A stretch of DNA of 64,000 nt from Psychroserpens ponticola (GTDB lineage Bacteria > Bacteroidota > Bacteroidia > Flavobacteriales > Flavobacteriaceae), in NCBI RefSeq assembly GCF_023556315.2, contig NZ_CP116221.1, forward strand, positions 496,001 to 560,000, in the 5' to 3' direction. The notes under the pieces are model-generated. The model was not told the origin of the DNA and ran no database searches. It worked only from the letters and a program-made list of their open reading frames with translations. The position numbers and the translations under genes are program-made. Of the stretch, positions 6,429-14,124 are shown one piece after another; positions within the stretch are counted from its first letter, which is position 1; the number at the start of each line of letters is the position of its first letter.

Positions 6429-7979
6429 TTAATCTGCAAATTGGACTCTAACCAGAGGACTACTTATAAGACTATAAAAAACTTTGATGTTCATATGAAA
6501 ACTTGAAGAAATTGATTGTGTAAAGTTTTTTAGTTCATTTAATTTATCCGAATCATAATAAGTTCCATTCATAACAACACCATTGATTGTTTTGGAATGG
6601 ACAATATTTTCTAAAGGATTTTTATTTAAAATAATTAAATCTGCAATTTTTCCATTTTCGATTGTTCCATACTCTTTTTCTTTTCCAACAAACTTTGCTG
6701 GAATAATAGTAGCACTTTGCAAAGTTTCAAGGTTCGATAAACCACTTTTAGTCAAATCTTCTAATTCATTATGTATACTAAACCCAGCAAAAGTATATGA
6801 ATCTGTCACATCTGTTCCCGTCATAATTGGAACGCCGATATCTTTAGCCATTTTAATTTGTTTTTTTGCCGCATTATAAAAATCTGTACTTAATCCATTT
6901 CCTTCTTCAGATAAATTCTTTTTCTTGTTATTTTTTACATCAATTCCCCACCATATGTTTTTTCGTATTGAAGTAATATATTTTAAGTTGGGATTATCAA
7001 TAAATGTAGATTTATGAGCAAATGCCTCGAATTTGAGGGTTTGAAGTGTTGGTGTCCAATAGGCGTTATTTTCTTTCATTAACGTCATTAATTTAATTGC
7101 TATTTCTGGATTAAAATCTTCAATCATTGATTTTTTGAATTTTGAAAATAACGCTTTCCAATTTTTTGGATTTCGCAAACTATCTGCTTTAGGAAAAGAC
7201 TCAAACATAAAAATACGTCCGTGTTCAAAACTTCTCTGTCCTAATAAAATGGCATCTTTAAGACTCACAAACATTGGTTTATGGCCTGCAAGATGTAATT
7301 TGTATTTTGGTGCAGCCAAAGCCAATTTTTTATAGATATTAGGTTGTATTTGTTGGTATACTTTAATAAAATCTACTTTTTCATTTTTGTAAAAACTTAA
7401 AAGAGAGTCAACATGTTCGTCTTTCTCAAGCTTAAAAAAATCTGGAAAGTTTTCAGGAACAGAAGAAGAGCCGTCAATTTGGTAACTGCTTTGCAAAACA
7501 TATCTTGGTGTTATTCTTTCATTATTATTCAATTCGGTATTCCAATGCAAGCGTTCTTTACTGCCAACCCAATAACTGTCTTTTTCATTAAGTTGACCAG
7601 ACATATCGCGAATACCTGTAACGCCATTGGCAATGTAAAGAGGATGATGAAGCCATTCTGAATGTTGATTTGAATGTGTGTGCATGTCCCAAAGTCCAGG
7701 GATTACAAATTTTCCTAGACCATCAATTACAAATGCATCATTAGAGCTATTAATAGAATCAGACATTCCTATTTCAGTAATTCTGTTCCCTTTTATTATG
7801 ATGTCTTGATTTTCAATTAAAGCCCCAGAGACGACATCTATAACGGTTACAGATTTAATTAAGATAGTCCCATGTTTTATGGGGACTTTTAAGTCTTGAA
7901 GAGGCCAATATAAACCAGCAAAGAATAATACTGCTAGACCAACAATTGGGAGCAAAAATTTAATGAATTTACGTTTCAT
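6429..7979 (-). CDS. Amidohydrolase-family metal-dependent hydrolase
   Basis: This 516-residue protein has an N-terminal membrane anchor (about residues 7-24) and a TIM-barrel amidohydrolase domain. The metal motif is GLWDMHTH (H100 and H102). Further candidate ligands are the lysine in DFIKVYQQ, the histidines in LAGHKPMF and SFEHGR, and the aspartate in MTGTDVT. A C-terminal strand ENGKIADLIILNKNPLENI is typical of the imidazolonepropionase/prolidase-like branch. It probably hydrolyses an amide or lactam, and it faces the periplasm if the N-terminus is an anchor. It starts 13 bp after a serine hydrolase gene, and both follow an AraC regulator. Confidence 0.8.
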   Translation of the reverse strand: MKRKFIKFLLPIVGLAVLFFAGLYWPLQDLKVPIKHGTILIKSVTVIDVVSGALIENQDIIIKGNRITEIGMSDSINSSNDAFVIDGLGKFVIPGLWDMHTHSNQHSEWLHHPLYIANGVTGIRDMSGQLNEKDSYWVGSKERLHWNTELNNNERITPRYVLQSSYQIDGSSSVPENFPDFFKLEKDEHVDSLLSFYKNEKVDFIKVYQQIQPNIYKKLALAAPKYKLHLAGHKPMFVSLKDAILLGQRSFEHGRIFMFESFPKADSLRNPKNWKALFSKFKKSMIEDFNPEIAIKLMTLMKENNAYWTPTLQTLKFEAFAHKSTFIDNPNLKYITSIRKNIWWGIDVKNNKKKNLSEEGNGLSTDFYNAAKKQIKMAKDIGVPIMTGTDVTDSYTFAGFSIHNELEDLTKSGLSNLETLQSATIIPAKFVGKEKEYGTIENGKIADLIILNKNPLENIVHSKTINGVVMNGTYYDSDKLNELKNFTQSISSSFHMNIKVFYSLISSPLVRVQFAD

Positions 7980-7992
7980 AAAATTGGAGGTA

Positions 7993-9267
7993 CTATTTTA
8001 AGGTTTTATAAACTGTTTTTCTAAAGTCTTTTCTTACCTTCAAGGATTGTCTTCCACCCAGTTGTGTCATCATTAAAGCAGCAAAACCTTCTTTAGGATC
8101 AATGATGAATGTAGTAGAATAAGCACCTTCCCAGTAGTAACTACCTTGACTATAGAATTCATTAACCTTACCTTTTTTGGTAATCACATTTAGGCCAAAA
8201 CCAAATTTGTTGCCTTTACCCAATATTGGATGAAATCCTTGAGGATAGTCAATGTCTCCAATTTGATTGGATGTCATCATCTCAATGGATTTTCTTGAAA
8301 TTATTCGCGTATTTTTGTAGACTCCATAATTGAGAAGCATTTGACAAAACTTCATATAATCTGAAGAAGTTGAAATTAAACCACTTCCTCCCATAAATAC
8401 TTTTGTTTTGAAACCTTTTGTTAAATCGAGTTCATTATTAATTGCTTTCAGGTTATTTTCTTGTTTAGAATAAGATCTTACTAATCGATTCATGTCTTTC
8501 CGGTGTGCATCAAATCCTGTGCCTGTCATATTTAAAGGAATAAAGATACTGTTGTTTAAGTAGGCTTCTAAATTTTGATTAGTTACAGTTTCAATTAGAT
8601 ACCCAAGAATATCTGTAGATGGGCCATAAGTGAATTTTTTTCCAGGTTGATGAATAATTGGCATAGAACTCAAGTCATTCATAAAACTTGATAAGCTTTC
8701 ATGTGAAGGATTAAAAAAAGATAAACCTTTCTCTTTGTAAAGTTTTGAAATTATTGGACCATCATAAGCAAAACCCGCAGTTTGATTTAATAAATGTCTT
8801 ATGGTTATTTTAGTGTTAGCGTTTTCAAAGGTAAAGCTATCAGAATCATCTTGACGGTTAATCACCTTGGTGTTTTTAAAAATGGGCATATACTTTTCAA
8901 TAGGATCGTCTAGATCAAAATAGCCATCTTCATATAACTTCATTACAGCAACAGTTGTGATTACTTTAGATAATGATGCAATCTTAAAATAGTCATTGGG
9001 TTGTAGCTCTCTTTGCGATTCTAAATTAGATTTGCCTACTGTTATAGAATATATAAGCTTACTTTTATCTGCGATTAAGACTGTCGCTCCAGATAAGTTA
9101 CGATCCTTTATATTTGATTCTAACCAGCTGTCAATATTTTTTAAATTTTCGAATTCTGGATTTTGAGCTTTTGAAGTTAAACTGAAACAAAATAAAATTG
9201 TAAATATAATTAAGACTCTTTGCACGTGATTTGTTTTTTTTTTGATTTCTACAAACAAAAGAACCAT
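7993..9267 (-). CDS. Serine hydrolase, beta-lactamase class C family
   Basis: This 424-residue exported protein has a hydrophobic signal region around residues 16-34, ending SKAQ. The catalytic SxxK motif is S98-L-S-K101 (FKIASLSKVIT). A tyrosine at about 213 in FTYGPSTD is in the place of the YxN motif, and the third motif region is near YSQGSYYWEGAYSTTF. The family includes class C beta-lactamases, D-Ala-D-Ala peptidases and esterases, and most environmental members are not true beta-lactamases. A GTG start at residue 15 would give a shorter signal peptide and is possible. It sits between an amidohydrolase and an AraC regulator in one operon. Confidence 0.8.
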   Translation of the reverse strand: MVLLFVEIKKKTNHVQRVLIIFTILFCFSLTSKAQNPEFENLKNIDSWLESNIKDRNLSGATVLIADKSKLIYSITVGKSNLESQRELQPNDYFKIASLSKVITTVAVMKLYEDGYFDLDDPIEKYMPIFKNTKVINRQDDSDSFTFENANTKITIRHLLNQTAGFAYDGPIISKLYKEKGLSFFNPSHESLSSFMNDLSSMPIIHQPGKKFTYGPSTDILGYLIETVTNQNLEAYLNNSIFIPLNMTGTGFDAHRKDMNRLVRSYSKQENNLKAINNELDLTKGFKTKVFMGGSGLISTSSDYMKFCQMLLNYGVYKNTRIISRKSIEMMTSNQIGDIDYPQGFHPILGKGNKFGFGLNVITKKGKVNEFYSQGSYYWEGAYSTTFIIDPKEGFAALMMTQLGGRQSLKVRKDFRKTVYKTLK

Positions 9268-9330
9268 TTAACATTATGAATTAAACGAAGAATTATAAAT
9301 TGCAATGACGAGATTATAAATTCGTCAGTT

Positions 9331-10374
9331 TTAAGAAAGAGAATTTCTGTACTGAGAAGGCGTAGTAGATTCAAGCTTTTTAAAGGCAGAATTAAAGGTA
9401 GACATACTGTTGAAACCAACATCGTAGGCTATTGATTCAATTGTATATTGCTTTGCTTTATCCTTAGAGATAATTTTTTTTGCTTCCTCAATTCTGAATT
9501 TATTAATATAACCATTAAAATTAGTATCGGTTTTTTCATTTATCATGTGTGAGACTTCATGAATACTAACAGATAAAACTTTAGCAATTTGAGTTAAATC
9601 TAAATTTGAATTTAGATAGAGTTTATCTTTTCTAATGATAGCATCAATATTTTTAAACAAGGTATTTTTATTTAAGTCTTCTTTAAAGACCATTCCATCA
9701 TAATTAATAACTCTTAAATTAAAAGCAATAAATGTAAGTGCGTATATAGTAATACTATATATTACTGGTCCTAATATATAAGGAATCTTATCTTCAAAAA
9801 TATTTAACACATAGGACAACCAAATGATTATAACTCCTACAATGACATATTTTGACCAGAGAATTACCGTATTTTGAGATTTAGTTAATACTTGGTTTCC
9901 TTCTTTTGATGCCTTCATTACAATTTTCGAGGATCTAATTATATAGTAGGCAAAATGAAGATATACAAATGCAAGTAGCAAGAAAGACCAGAATTTTCCA
10001 TTTTCAATAAACCATTGTTCAGTAGCAAAAAAGCTTATAACGAACATTGCAACGAATGGTGAAAAATAATTGACATAAGATTTCTTCAGCTGGAAATTAG
10101 GTGTTGTAATAGATTGAATGTAAAAATAGAGTAGAGGACCTAAAAGTAATAATACAGACAATCCAATCATTATAATAGAGAATTCCAAATCCTCGGCAAA
10201 ATTGAACAACACTGATTTACCAACTCTAAAAGCCATTAATAGCAGTATTATTGCCATTAATGATTTTGAAAGTGTTTGATTTTTTTTATTAGTAAGTAGG
10301 TGTATTGAAACTAAAATACCATGCATTAAACCTGCGCCACTAATTGTAATTAAAATAATATCTAAACTTCCCAT
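9331..10374 (-). CDS. Membrane-anchored AraC-family transcriptional regulator
   Basis: This 347-residue protein has about seven hydrophobic segments in its first 220 residues and a C-terminal AraC-type double helix-turn-helix (about 240-345). Signatures are LTQIAKVLSVSIHEVSHMIN and IESIAYDVGFNSMSTFNSAFKK, then TPSQYR. This seven-helix plus AraC layout is common in Bacteroidota, and the membrane part is thought to sense a ligand. It is the first gene of the operon with the two hydrolases (63-bp gap), which are its likely targets. Repeat copy F lies about 160 bp upstream. Confidence 0.85.
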   Translation of the reverse strand: MGSLDIILITISGAGLMHGILVSIHLLTNKKNQTLSKSLMAIILLLMAFRVGKSVLFNFAEDLEFSIIMIGLSVLLLLGPLLYFYIQSITTPNFQLKKSYVNYFSPFVAMFVISFFATEQWFIENGKFWSFLLLAFVYLHFAYYIIRSSKIVMKASKEGNQVLTKSQNTVILWSKYVIVGVIIIWLSYVLNIFEDKIPYILGPVIYSITIYALTFIAFNLRVINYDGMVFKEDLNKNTLFKNIDAIIRKDKLYLNSNLDLTQIAKVLSVSIHEVSHMINEKTDTNFNGYINKFRIEEAKKIISKDKAKQYTIESIAYDVGFNSMSTFNSAFKKLESTTPSQYRNSLS

Positions 10375-10536
10375 ATTTTTTTACGATGAAAATTTGGGCT
10401 TAGCTAAGATTCCGAAAATTCACAATTTTTATAATTCATAGTAGTATTAGAAATATTTCAGAAAATAATTTCTAAAGATTAAATGTCTTTTTTCCTTATT
10501 TAAAGAAAAATGTAACTTGACTCTCCTCAAATATTT

Positions 10537-10698
10537 GCCAACGCTCCCTGTGTATGGCGTAGTAAGGCGCGCCTGACGGAGAGACATGTTCGCGCCTCAT
10601 TAGCTATACACTATGTTGTGTGTAGTTTCGTGAGGAGTTCACAAGGAACAGTATAAATATACGTTAAATTGTCGAGGTGCGATCAACAGGGAGCGTTG
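10537..10698. repeat. Cassette-boundary repeat, copy F (GC-rich, long form)
   Basis: The left arm, GCCAAC (10537-10542) then GTGTATGGC, and the right segment, TTAGCTATACAC then TATGTTGTG, match the other copies. The centre is different and GC-rich: AAGGCGCG pairs with CGCGCCT around GACGGAGAGACATG. Outside this lies a perfect 13-bp inverted repeat, CAACGCTCCCTGT (10539-10551) with ACAGGGAGCGTTG (10686-10698), which encloses 134 bases. Two nested folds are therefore possible. Confidence 0.65.
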
Positions 10699-10708
10699 TG
10701 TGTTCGTT

Positions 10709-10903
10709 TTAATTTATTATTTCAATGACTACATTCCCTTTTTCCCTTCCCTTATCAGCATATTCGTGTGCAGCCATAATTTCAGAAAGTGGGAAACTTT
10801 TGTCTATATATGGTCTAACGTTTCCCTTTTCAGCAAGTTCTTTTAATTCAATTAGATGTTTCTGATTAGGATTTGTGAGCGCTTTTATTGAAACAAAACT
10901 CCA
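10709..10903 (-). pseudogene. 3' fragment of a zinc-type (MDR) alcohol dehydrogenase gene
   Basis: The minus strand reads WSFVSIKALTNPNQKHLIEL, then KELAEKGNVRPYIDKSFPLS, EIMAAHEYADKGREKGNVVI and EIIN-stop. This is the characteristic C-terminus of medium-chain NAD(P)-dependent dehydrogenases/quinone reductases. The catalytic and Rossmann parts are absent. Its upstream edge overlaps, in another frame, the end of the truncated 29-residue frame at 10885-10974, so two gene fragments have been joined here. Confidence 0.7.
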
Positions 10904-10974
10904 CTTATAATTAATGAGATAGCTATTAGATAATTTATAGCTATTCCTAAGTTGTTTTTTGTTTTAGTACTCAT
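10885..10974 (-). pseudogene. Truncated N-terminus of a small membrane protein gene
   Basis: A 29-residue frame starts with ATG at 10974, 14 bp after the stop of the outer-membrane-protein gene. It reads MSTKTKNNLGIAINYLIAIS, then LIISGVLFQ and stop. It has a plausible start and one membrane helix, and it runs out of frame exactly where the dehydrogenase fragment begins. I read it as the first codons of an unidentified membrane-protein gene cut by a deletion. It could be a tiny functional membrane peptide, but the junction argues against that. Confidence 0.45.
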
Positions 10975-10988
10975 TTTGTTTTTTTATA

Positions 10989-11588
10989 TTAAAATGTGTA
11001 TCCAATATGTAACGTTGCAAACATTGTAATAGGAGATATGTCATATTCCAAAGTCTCTAAAGTGTTATTACCAGCTATTTTTGATGTGTATCCAATTCCT
11101 GCCCAAGGTTTGATATATAAATTGTTTTTAAACGGTTTTATAGTATAACCAAAATAGCCCATAGCAAGGAAGTTTGTAAATTTTTCACTGCCAGTAGCTG
11201 TTTCATTTTCAATTTTATATTCTTGAATACTCATTTGCGCTCCTACAAACCATTTGCGATTTACTTCTGTAAAATGATGCTCGCCAAAAAGCCCAACACC
11301 ATTGTTTAGTCGAACATCCCATCCCTTATCTTTATTATTTTTATTGAAATCGACTAGAAGACTTGGCATATCCATAGCATAGATACCAACTCCAAATAGT
11401 AAATGTTCGCAATTTTTTGGTTGAATTCGGAAATGTGCCGAATAACCTTTAAAAGCAAAAGTTGCAGGGTCGATTTCTATTGAGAATTTTGTTTTTGTTT
11501 CTGCTTTTTTATTTCCTTGAGCTGAAACGGATAGGGTAGTAAAAGTTAAACCTAATACTACCATTGATAGTTTTAATTTTGTTTTCAT
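10989..11588 (-). CDS. Small outer-membrane beta-barrel protein
   Basis: This 199-residue protein has a signal peptide (residues 1-23, ending SVSAQ) and then alternating amphipathic strands with aromatic girdles, such as FKGYSAHFRIQPKNCEHLLFG, NNGVGLFGEHHFTEV and WFVGAQMSIQEYKI. It ends in an aromatic C-terminal strand, LHIGYTF, typical of Bam-assembled barrels. About eight strands fit the length. The function is unknown. It lies downstream of an Rrf2 regulator, which may control it, and upstream of a truncated gene. Confidence 0.65.
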   Translation of the reverse strand: MKTKLKLSMVVLGLTFTTLSVSAQGNKKAETKTKFSIEIDPATFAFKGYSAHFRIQPKNCEHLLFGVGIYAMDMPSLLVDFNKNNKDKGWDVRLNNGVGLFGEHHFTEVNRKWFVGAQMSIQEYKIENETATGSEKFTNFLAMGYFGYTIKPFKNNLYIKPWAGIGYTSKIAGNNTLETLEYDISPITMFATLHIGYTF

Positions 11589-11632
11589 TTTTTTGTTTTT
11601 AAGATTTGTGATTTATATAAATTATTAATAAC

Positions 11633-11652
11633 TATACGATATATTATGTATA
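11633..11652. promoter_or_regulatory. Possible operator between Rrf2 and barrel genes
   Basis: An imperfect palindrome pairs TATAC with GTATA around an AT-rich centre, 45 bp upstream of the barrel-protein start. It could be bound by the adjacent Rrf2 protein. The evidence is only symmetry and position. Confidence 0.3.
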
Positions 11653-11672
11653 TTTAGTTATTGCAAAAAAAA

Positions 11673-12101
11673 TTAATAGTTCATTTCTAATAATATTTCA
11701 GCAATGGTTTTTTTTGATAATTCACTTTTCATTTGATTTTCAGCATTGCTAAAAATATTTTTAATTGATTTTTGAGCGTTATTTGGTCTTTTTCCTTCTG
11801 CCAAAATATTGAATGAAGTTTGAAATAATGGTTTTCCTTTTTCACTAGCTTCAAAAATTTCCAATATTGTTATGTCAGAAGGTTTTCTCATTAATCGTAT
11901 GCCTCCTAATTTTCCTTCTTTTGTTTCAATGATGTTTGCTGCATTTAAATTTTGAAGGATTTTAACTAAAGTTGGTTTAGGTATGCTTAAATATTTTGAA
12001 ATATCCGCAGTCGATAAAAATCCAAGTTGTTTTTGTCTGATCTTGTCAGAGATAAAAATGACAACTAATATTGATTTTGTAAAAGATAAAGAGTAACTCA
12101 T
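11673..12101 (-). CDS. Rrf2-family transcriptional regulator
   Basis: This 142-residue protein has an N-terminal winged helix (residues 1-85). Signatures are FLSTADISKYLSIPKPTLVKILQNLNAANIIETKEGKLGGIRL, where the KLGGIRL wing is diagnostic of Rrf2. It has no cysteine at all, so it cannot bind an iron-sulfur cluster as IscR or NsrR do. It should respond to another signal or act by simple repression. A -7-type TATATTTG box lies upstream on the minus strand (12128-12135), with a tandem repeat between box and start. Confidence 0.85.
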   Translation of the reverse strand: MSYSLSFTKSILVVIFISDKIRQKQLGFLSTADISKYLSIPKPTLVKILQNLNAANIIETKEGKLGGIRLMRKPSDITILEIFEASEKGKPLFQTSFNILAEGKRPNNAQKSIKNIFSNAENQMKSELSKKTIAEILLEMNY

Positions 12102-12135
12102 ACTTGATATACTTGATATATAGAATGCAAATATA
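12102..12135 (-). promoter_or_regulatory. Rrf2 promoter with tandem 9-bp repeat
   Basis: On the minus strand a Bacteroidota -7-type element TATATTTG (12128-12135) is followed by two tandem copies of ATATCAAGT that directly abut the start codon. The second element (-33) is not clear. The tandem repeat is placed where binding would block the gene's own transcription, suggesting autoregulation. Confidence 0.45.
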
Positions 12136-12200
12136 GATAAGTTTTTTGGTAAAGAAATTTTTTTCTCAAAAAAACTTTAAACTGGATGCTTTATTTTTAA

Positions 12201-13506
12201 TGTCTCGTCCTAAATACGTCTACAAGTTATTGATTAAAATTAAGCTGCATTTTGGTGCACGTTATTAGGTGTTTTATAGTCTAAAGATAAATGTAATCTT
12301 TTAGAGTTATATAATTTGATTGCATTTTTAGTTGCTCTTTTTGCATCTTCTACGCTGGCAAAGGTCTGGTCGAGGTAAAATTCATCTTTTAAAATTCCAT
12401 TTACCCGCTCTGCTAGGGCATTTTCATAGCAATGATTTTCTTCTGTCATGCTTATTACTATCTTTTTTCGGTTTAGCTCGTTGATGTATACATTGCTGCA
12501 ATATTGTATTCCTCTGTCTGAGTGGTGGGTTAGATTCTTGAGTTCTTTGTTATGATAGATTGCCTTTTTAAGCGCCCTAACACAACCGGTTAGCTCTAAG
12601 CTGTCACTTAGGTCATATCCTACGATTTTACGTGAATACATATCTGTTAAGAGTGCTAGATAACAAAATCCTTTAATAGTTCTGATGTAAGTTATATCTG
12701 CAGCCCACACTTGGTTGCAACTAACTATTTCTACATCTTTAATACTATTATTGTATTTGTAAAATCTATTATGTGAGTTGGTTGTTCTGGACGAATATTT
12801 CTTTCGCCGTATCAAAAGATTATTATCTCTAAGGATACGTAACAATTGATCTCTACCAATTTTGATGTTGTGTTTTTTAAAGTCCGTTTTTAGGGACCGC
12901 ATCAACTTTCGAGCTCCTTCTCTTGGTAAAGTCCTTCTTCTTTTATGAACGATTTCCAACACCTGGTTTTCAATCTTTATTCGCTTGACATATCGCTTTT
13001 TGTATTTATAAAACGCATCACGAGTTAGGAAATATCCCTTACAGATTGTTGCTATACTGTAAGGTCTTTCTTTTGGATTATTGTCTAAAGTCTCCATTAG
13101 TGCTAGATGTTTAGTTTTTTTGAGTTCTAAAGCATCTTTGTAGCCTAGTTTCTTAGCAGCCACAGTGAGATAACTATTATCAATAAGTTTATCGAGGTCT
13201 TTCTTTATGAGAAGTTCCTTTAGCTGTTTAAGCTCTTTTTGTAGGGCTTTTATTCGGGTAAGTTCATCATCTGTTTGAACAATTACACGGGTGTTCATTA
13301 AATCTTTGCGATTGTACTTTTTTATCCATTCGTTAATGGTACTGGATTGTACGCCATAGAGCAGTCCTACTTGTCTTTTAGAGTGGTTTCCCTTAGCAAG
13401 TTCATCAAGAACTTTGAGCTTAAAGCTTTCGCTATAACGTCTTACATATCCATCATTTTTATACATATACATTTGGTTTAGTGTATACATATTTCAGGAC
13501 GGGTCA
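12201..13506 (-). mobile_element. Complete IS3-family insertion sequence
   Basis: This 1306-bp element encodes one transposase. Its imperfect terminal inverted repeats begin TGTCTCGTCCTAAATACG (from 12201) and, on the other strand, TGACCCGTCCTGAAATATG (from 13506), with the TG...CA ends usual for IS3. A 3-bp target duplication TAA flanks it (12198-12200 and 13507-13509). It inserted a few bases left of the repeat remnant at 13514. Intact ends and gene suggest it is recent and possibly active. Confidence 0.85.
12240..13490 (-). CDS. IS3-family DDE transposase, single frame
   Basis: This 416-residue protein contains an N-terminal helix-turn-helix (about 15-60, KRQVGLLYGVQSSTINEWIKKY), a coiled-coil linker (about 75-100), a middle HTH_21-like region and a DDE integrase core. 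The catalytic residues appear in WAADITYI, THHSDRGIQYCS and ENALAERVNGILKDEF. Many IS3 elements make this protein by a -1 frameshift between orfA and orfB, but here the frame is continuous. The ATG lies inside the terminal inverted repeat. It cuts and joins the element's DNA ends. Confidence 0.88.
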   Translation of the reverse strand: MYTLNQMYMYKNDGYVRRYSESFKLKVLDELAKGNHSKRQVGLLYGVQSSTINEWIKKYNRKDLMNTRVIVQTDDELTRIKALQKELKQLKELLIKKDLDKLIDNSYLTVAAKKLGYKDALELKKTKHLALMETLDNNPKERPYSIATICKGYFLTRDAFYKYKKRYVKRIKIENQVLEIVHKRRRTLPREGARKLMRSLKTDFKKHNIKIGRDQLLRILRDNNLLIRRKKYSSRTTNSHNRFYKYNNSIKDVEIVSCNQVWAADITYIRTIKGFCYLALLTDMYSRKIVGYDLSDSLELTGCVRALKKAIYHNKELKNLTHHSDRGIQYCSNVYINELNRKKIVISMTEENHCYENALAERVNGILKDEFYLDQTFASVEDAKRATKNAIKLYNSKRLHLSLDYKTPNNVHQNAA

Positions 13507-13513
13507 TAATGTG

Positions 13514-13522
13514 TGCCAACGG
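13514..13522. repeat. Possible left-end remnant of the cassette repeat, copy G
   Basis: TGCCAACGG, 8 bases right of the IS3 element, matches the outer left end of the cassette repeats (compare GCCAAC of copy F). It then diverges to TTATATATG at the start of the zinc-ribbon frame. It is too short to be certain. Confidence 0.3.
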
Positions 13523-13528
13523 TTATAT

Positions 13529-13934
13529 ATGATTAAGAGTAAAAGAGAGAAAACTTGCGTTTCATGTGGGAAAGAATTAAAGGGAAGATCAGATAAAAAG
13601 TTCTGTGATGCTTATTGTAAAAGCTCATACCATTATAATAAAATCAATAGAAGAGGCACCTAGATTTTTTAATGAGGTAGACAATCAACTTAAAGCTAAT
13701 AGAAGAATACTTAAGCAGTATAATAAAGCTGGTAAAGCAATTGTTAGAGTATCATTGATTAGAAAAGAAGGTTTTGATCCTAATTTTTTCACACATTATT
13801 GGAAAAACAATAAAGGCGATGTTTATTTATTTGTATATGAATATGGATTTTTAAAAAGAGAAGAGCATAGTATTGGTAAATATATTCTCATAAAATGGCA
13901 GGATTACATGCGAAAAAATCTACCTTTGGGTTAA
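13529..13934 (+). pseudogene. Frameshifted zinc-ribbon protein gene (DUF2116-like)
   Basis: The first frame reads MIKSKREKTCVSCGKELKGR and SDKKFCDAYCKSSYHYNK, a four-cysteine zinc ribbon (CxxC...CxxxC). It stops at 13663. A second frame, open from 13605 to 13934, continues with the part I expect after such ribbons in Bacteroidota: NEVDNQLKANRRILKQY, a charged middle and VYLFVYEYGFLKRE. A one-base frameshift near 13640-13660 separates them. It is the only gene of the island on the plus strand. Function unknown; a nucleic-acid-binding role is a guess from the ribbon. Confidence 0.6.
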
Positions 13935-14040
13935 TATATAGTTTAATCACGTAGACAAAACTAAGAACACGGTTTTGAACACGGTTTCATATAAGTAGCA
14001 GCTCAAACACCCAGTGTTTGTGTTGAAAAAGGGGTCGGGT

Positions 14041-14087
14041 TCGGGCTCATAACCCGAAGGTCACTGGTTCGAGTCCAGTTCCCGCTA
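14041..14087 (+). pseudogene. 3' fragment of initiator tRNA-Met (CAU)
   Basis: The sequence TCGGGCTCATAACCCGA is an anticodon arm with CAT in the loop and three consecutive G-C pairs, the hallmark of initiator tRNA. The variable region GGTC follows, then a T arm (ACTGG, TTCGAGT, CCAGT) and the 3' acceptor strand TCCCGCT with A as discriminator. The expected 5' acceptor strand AGCGGGA and a D arm are not found upstream. This is therefore the 3' half only, the usual scar left at one end of an element that integrates into a tRNA gene. Confidence 0.7.
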
Positions 14088-14092
14088 CTAAT

Positions 14093-14124
14093 AAAACCTT
14101 CAGTCATTTTGGCTGGAGGTTTTT
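14093..14124. terminator. Bidirectional rho-independent terminator
   Basis: AAAACCTTCAG (14093-14103) pairs with CTGGAGGTTTT (14113-14123), with one mismatch and a 9-base loop. T-runs lie on both sides. It closes the histidine kinase operon on the minus strand and whatever reads out of the island on the plus strand. Confidence 0.7.

Noticed and set aside
540-10698. The repeats as a CRISPR array
   Set aside because: Spacings are hundreds to thousands of bases and contain genes; there are no 30-bp spacers and no cas genes.
540-10698. The repeats as canonical integron attC sites
   Set aside because: The ends resemble, but do not fit, RYYYAAC...GTTRRRY, and there is no intI in the window. I keep the structural analogy only.
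540-10698. The repeats as MITEs of the IS3 element
   Set aside because: Their ends (GCCAAC, CTTACAAC) do not match the IS3 inverted repeats (TGTCTCGTCC), and no target duplications are visible at their edges.
13995-14087. A complete tRNA gene on the plus strand
   Set aside because: The 3' half is a good tRNA, but no D arm or matching 5' acceptor strand (AGCGGGA) is found upstream.
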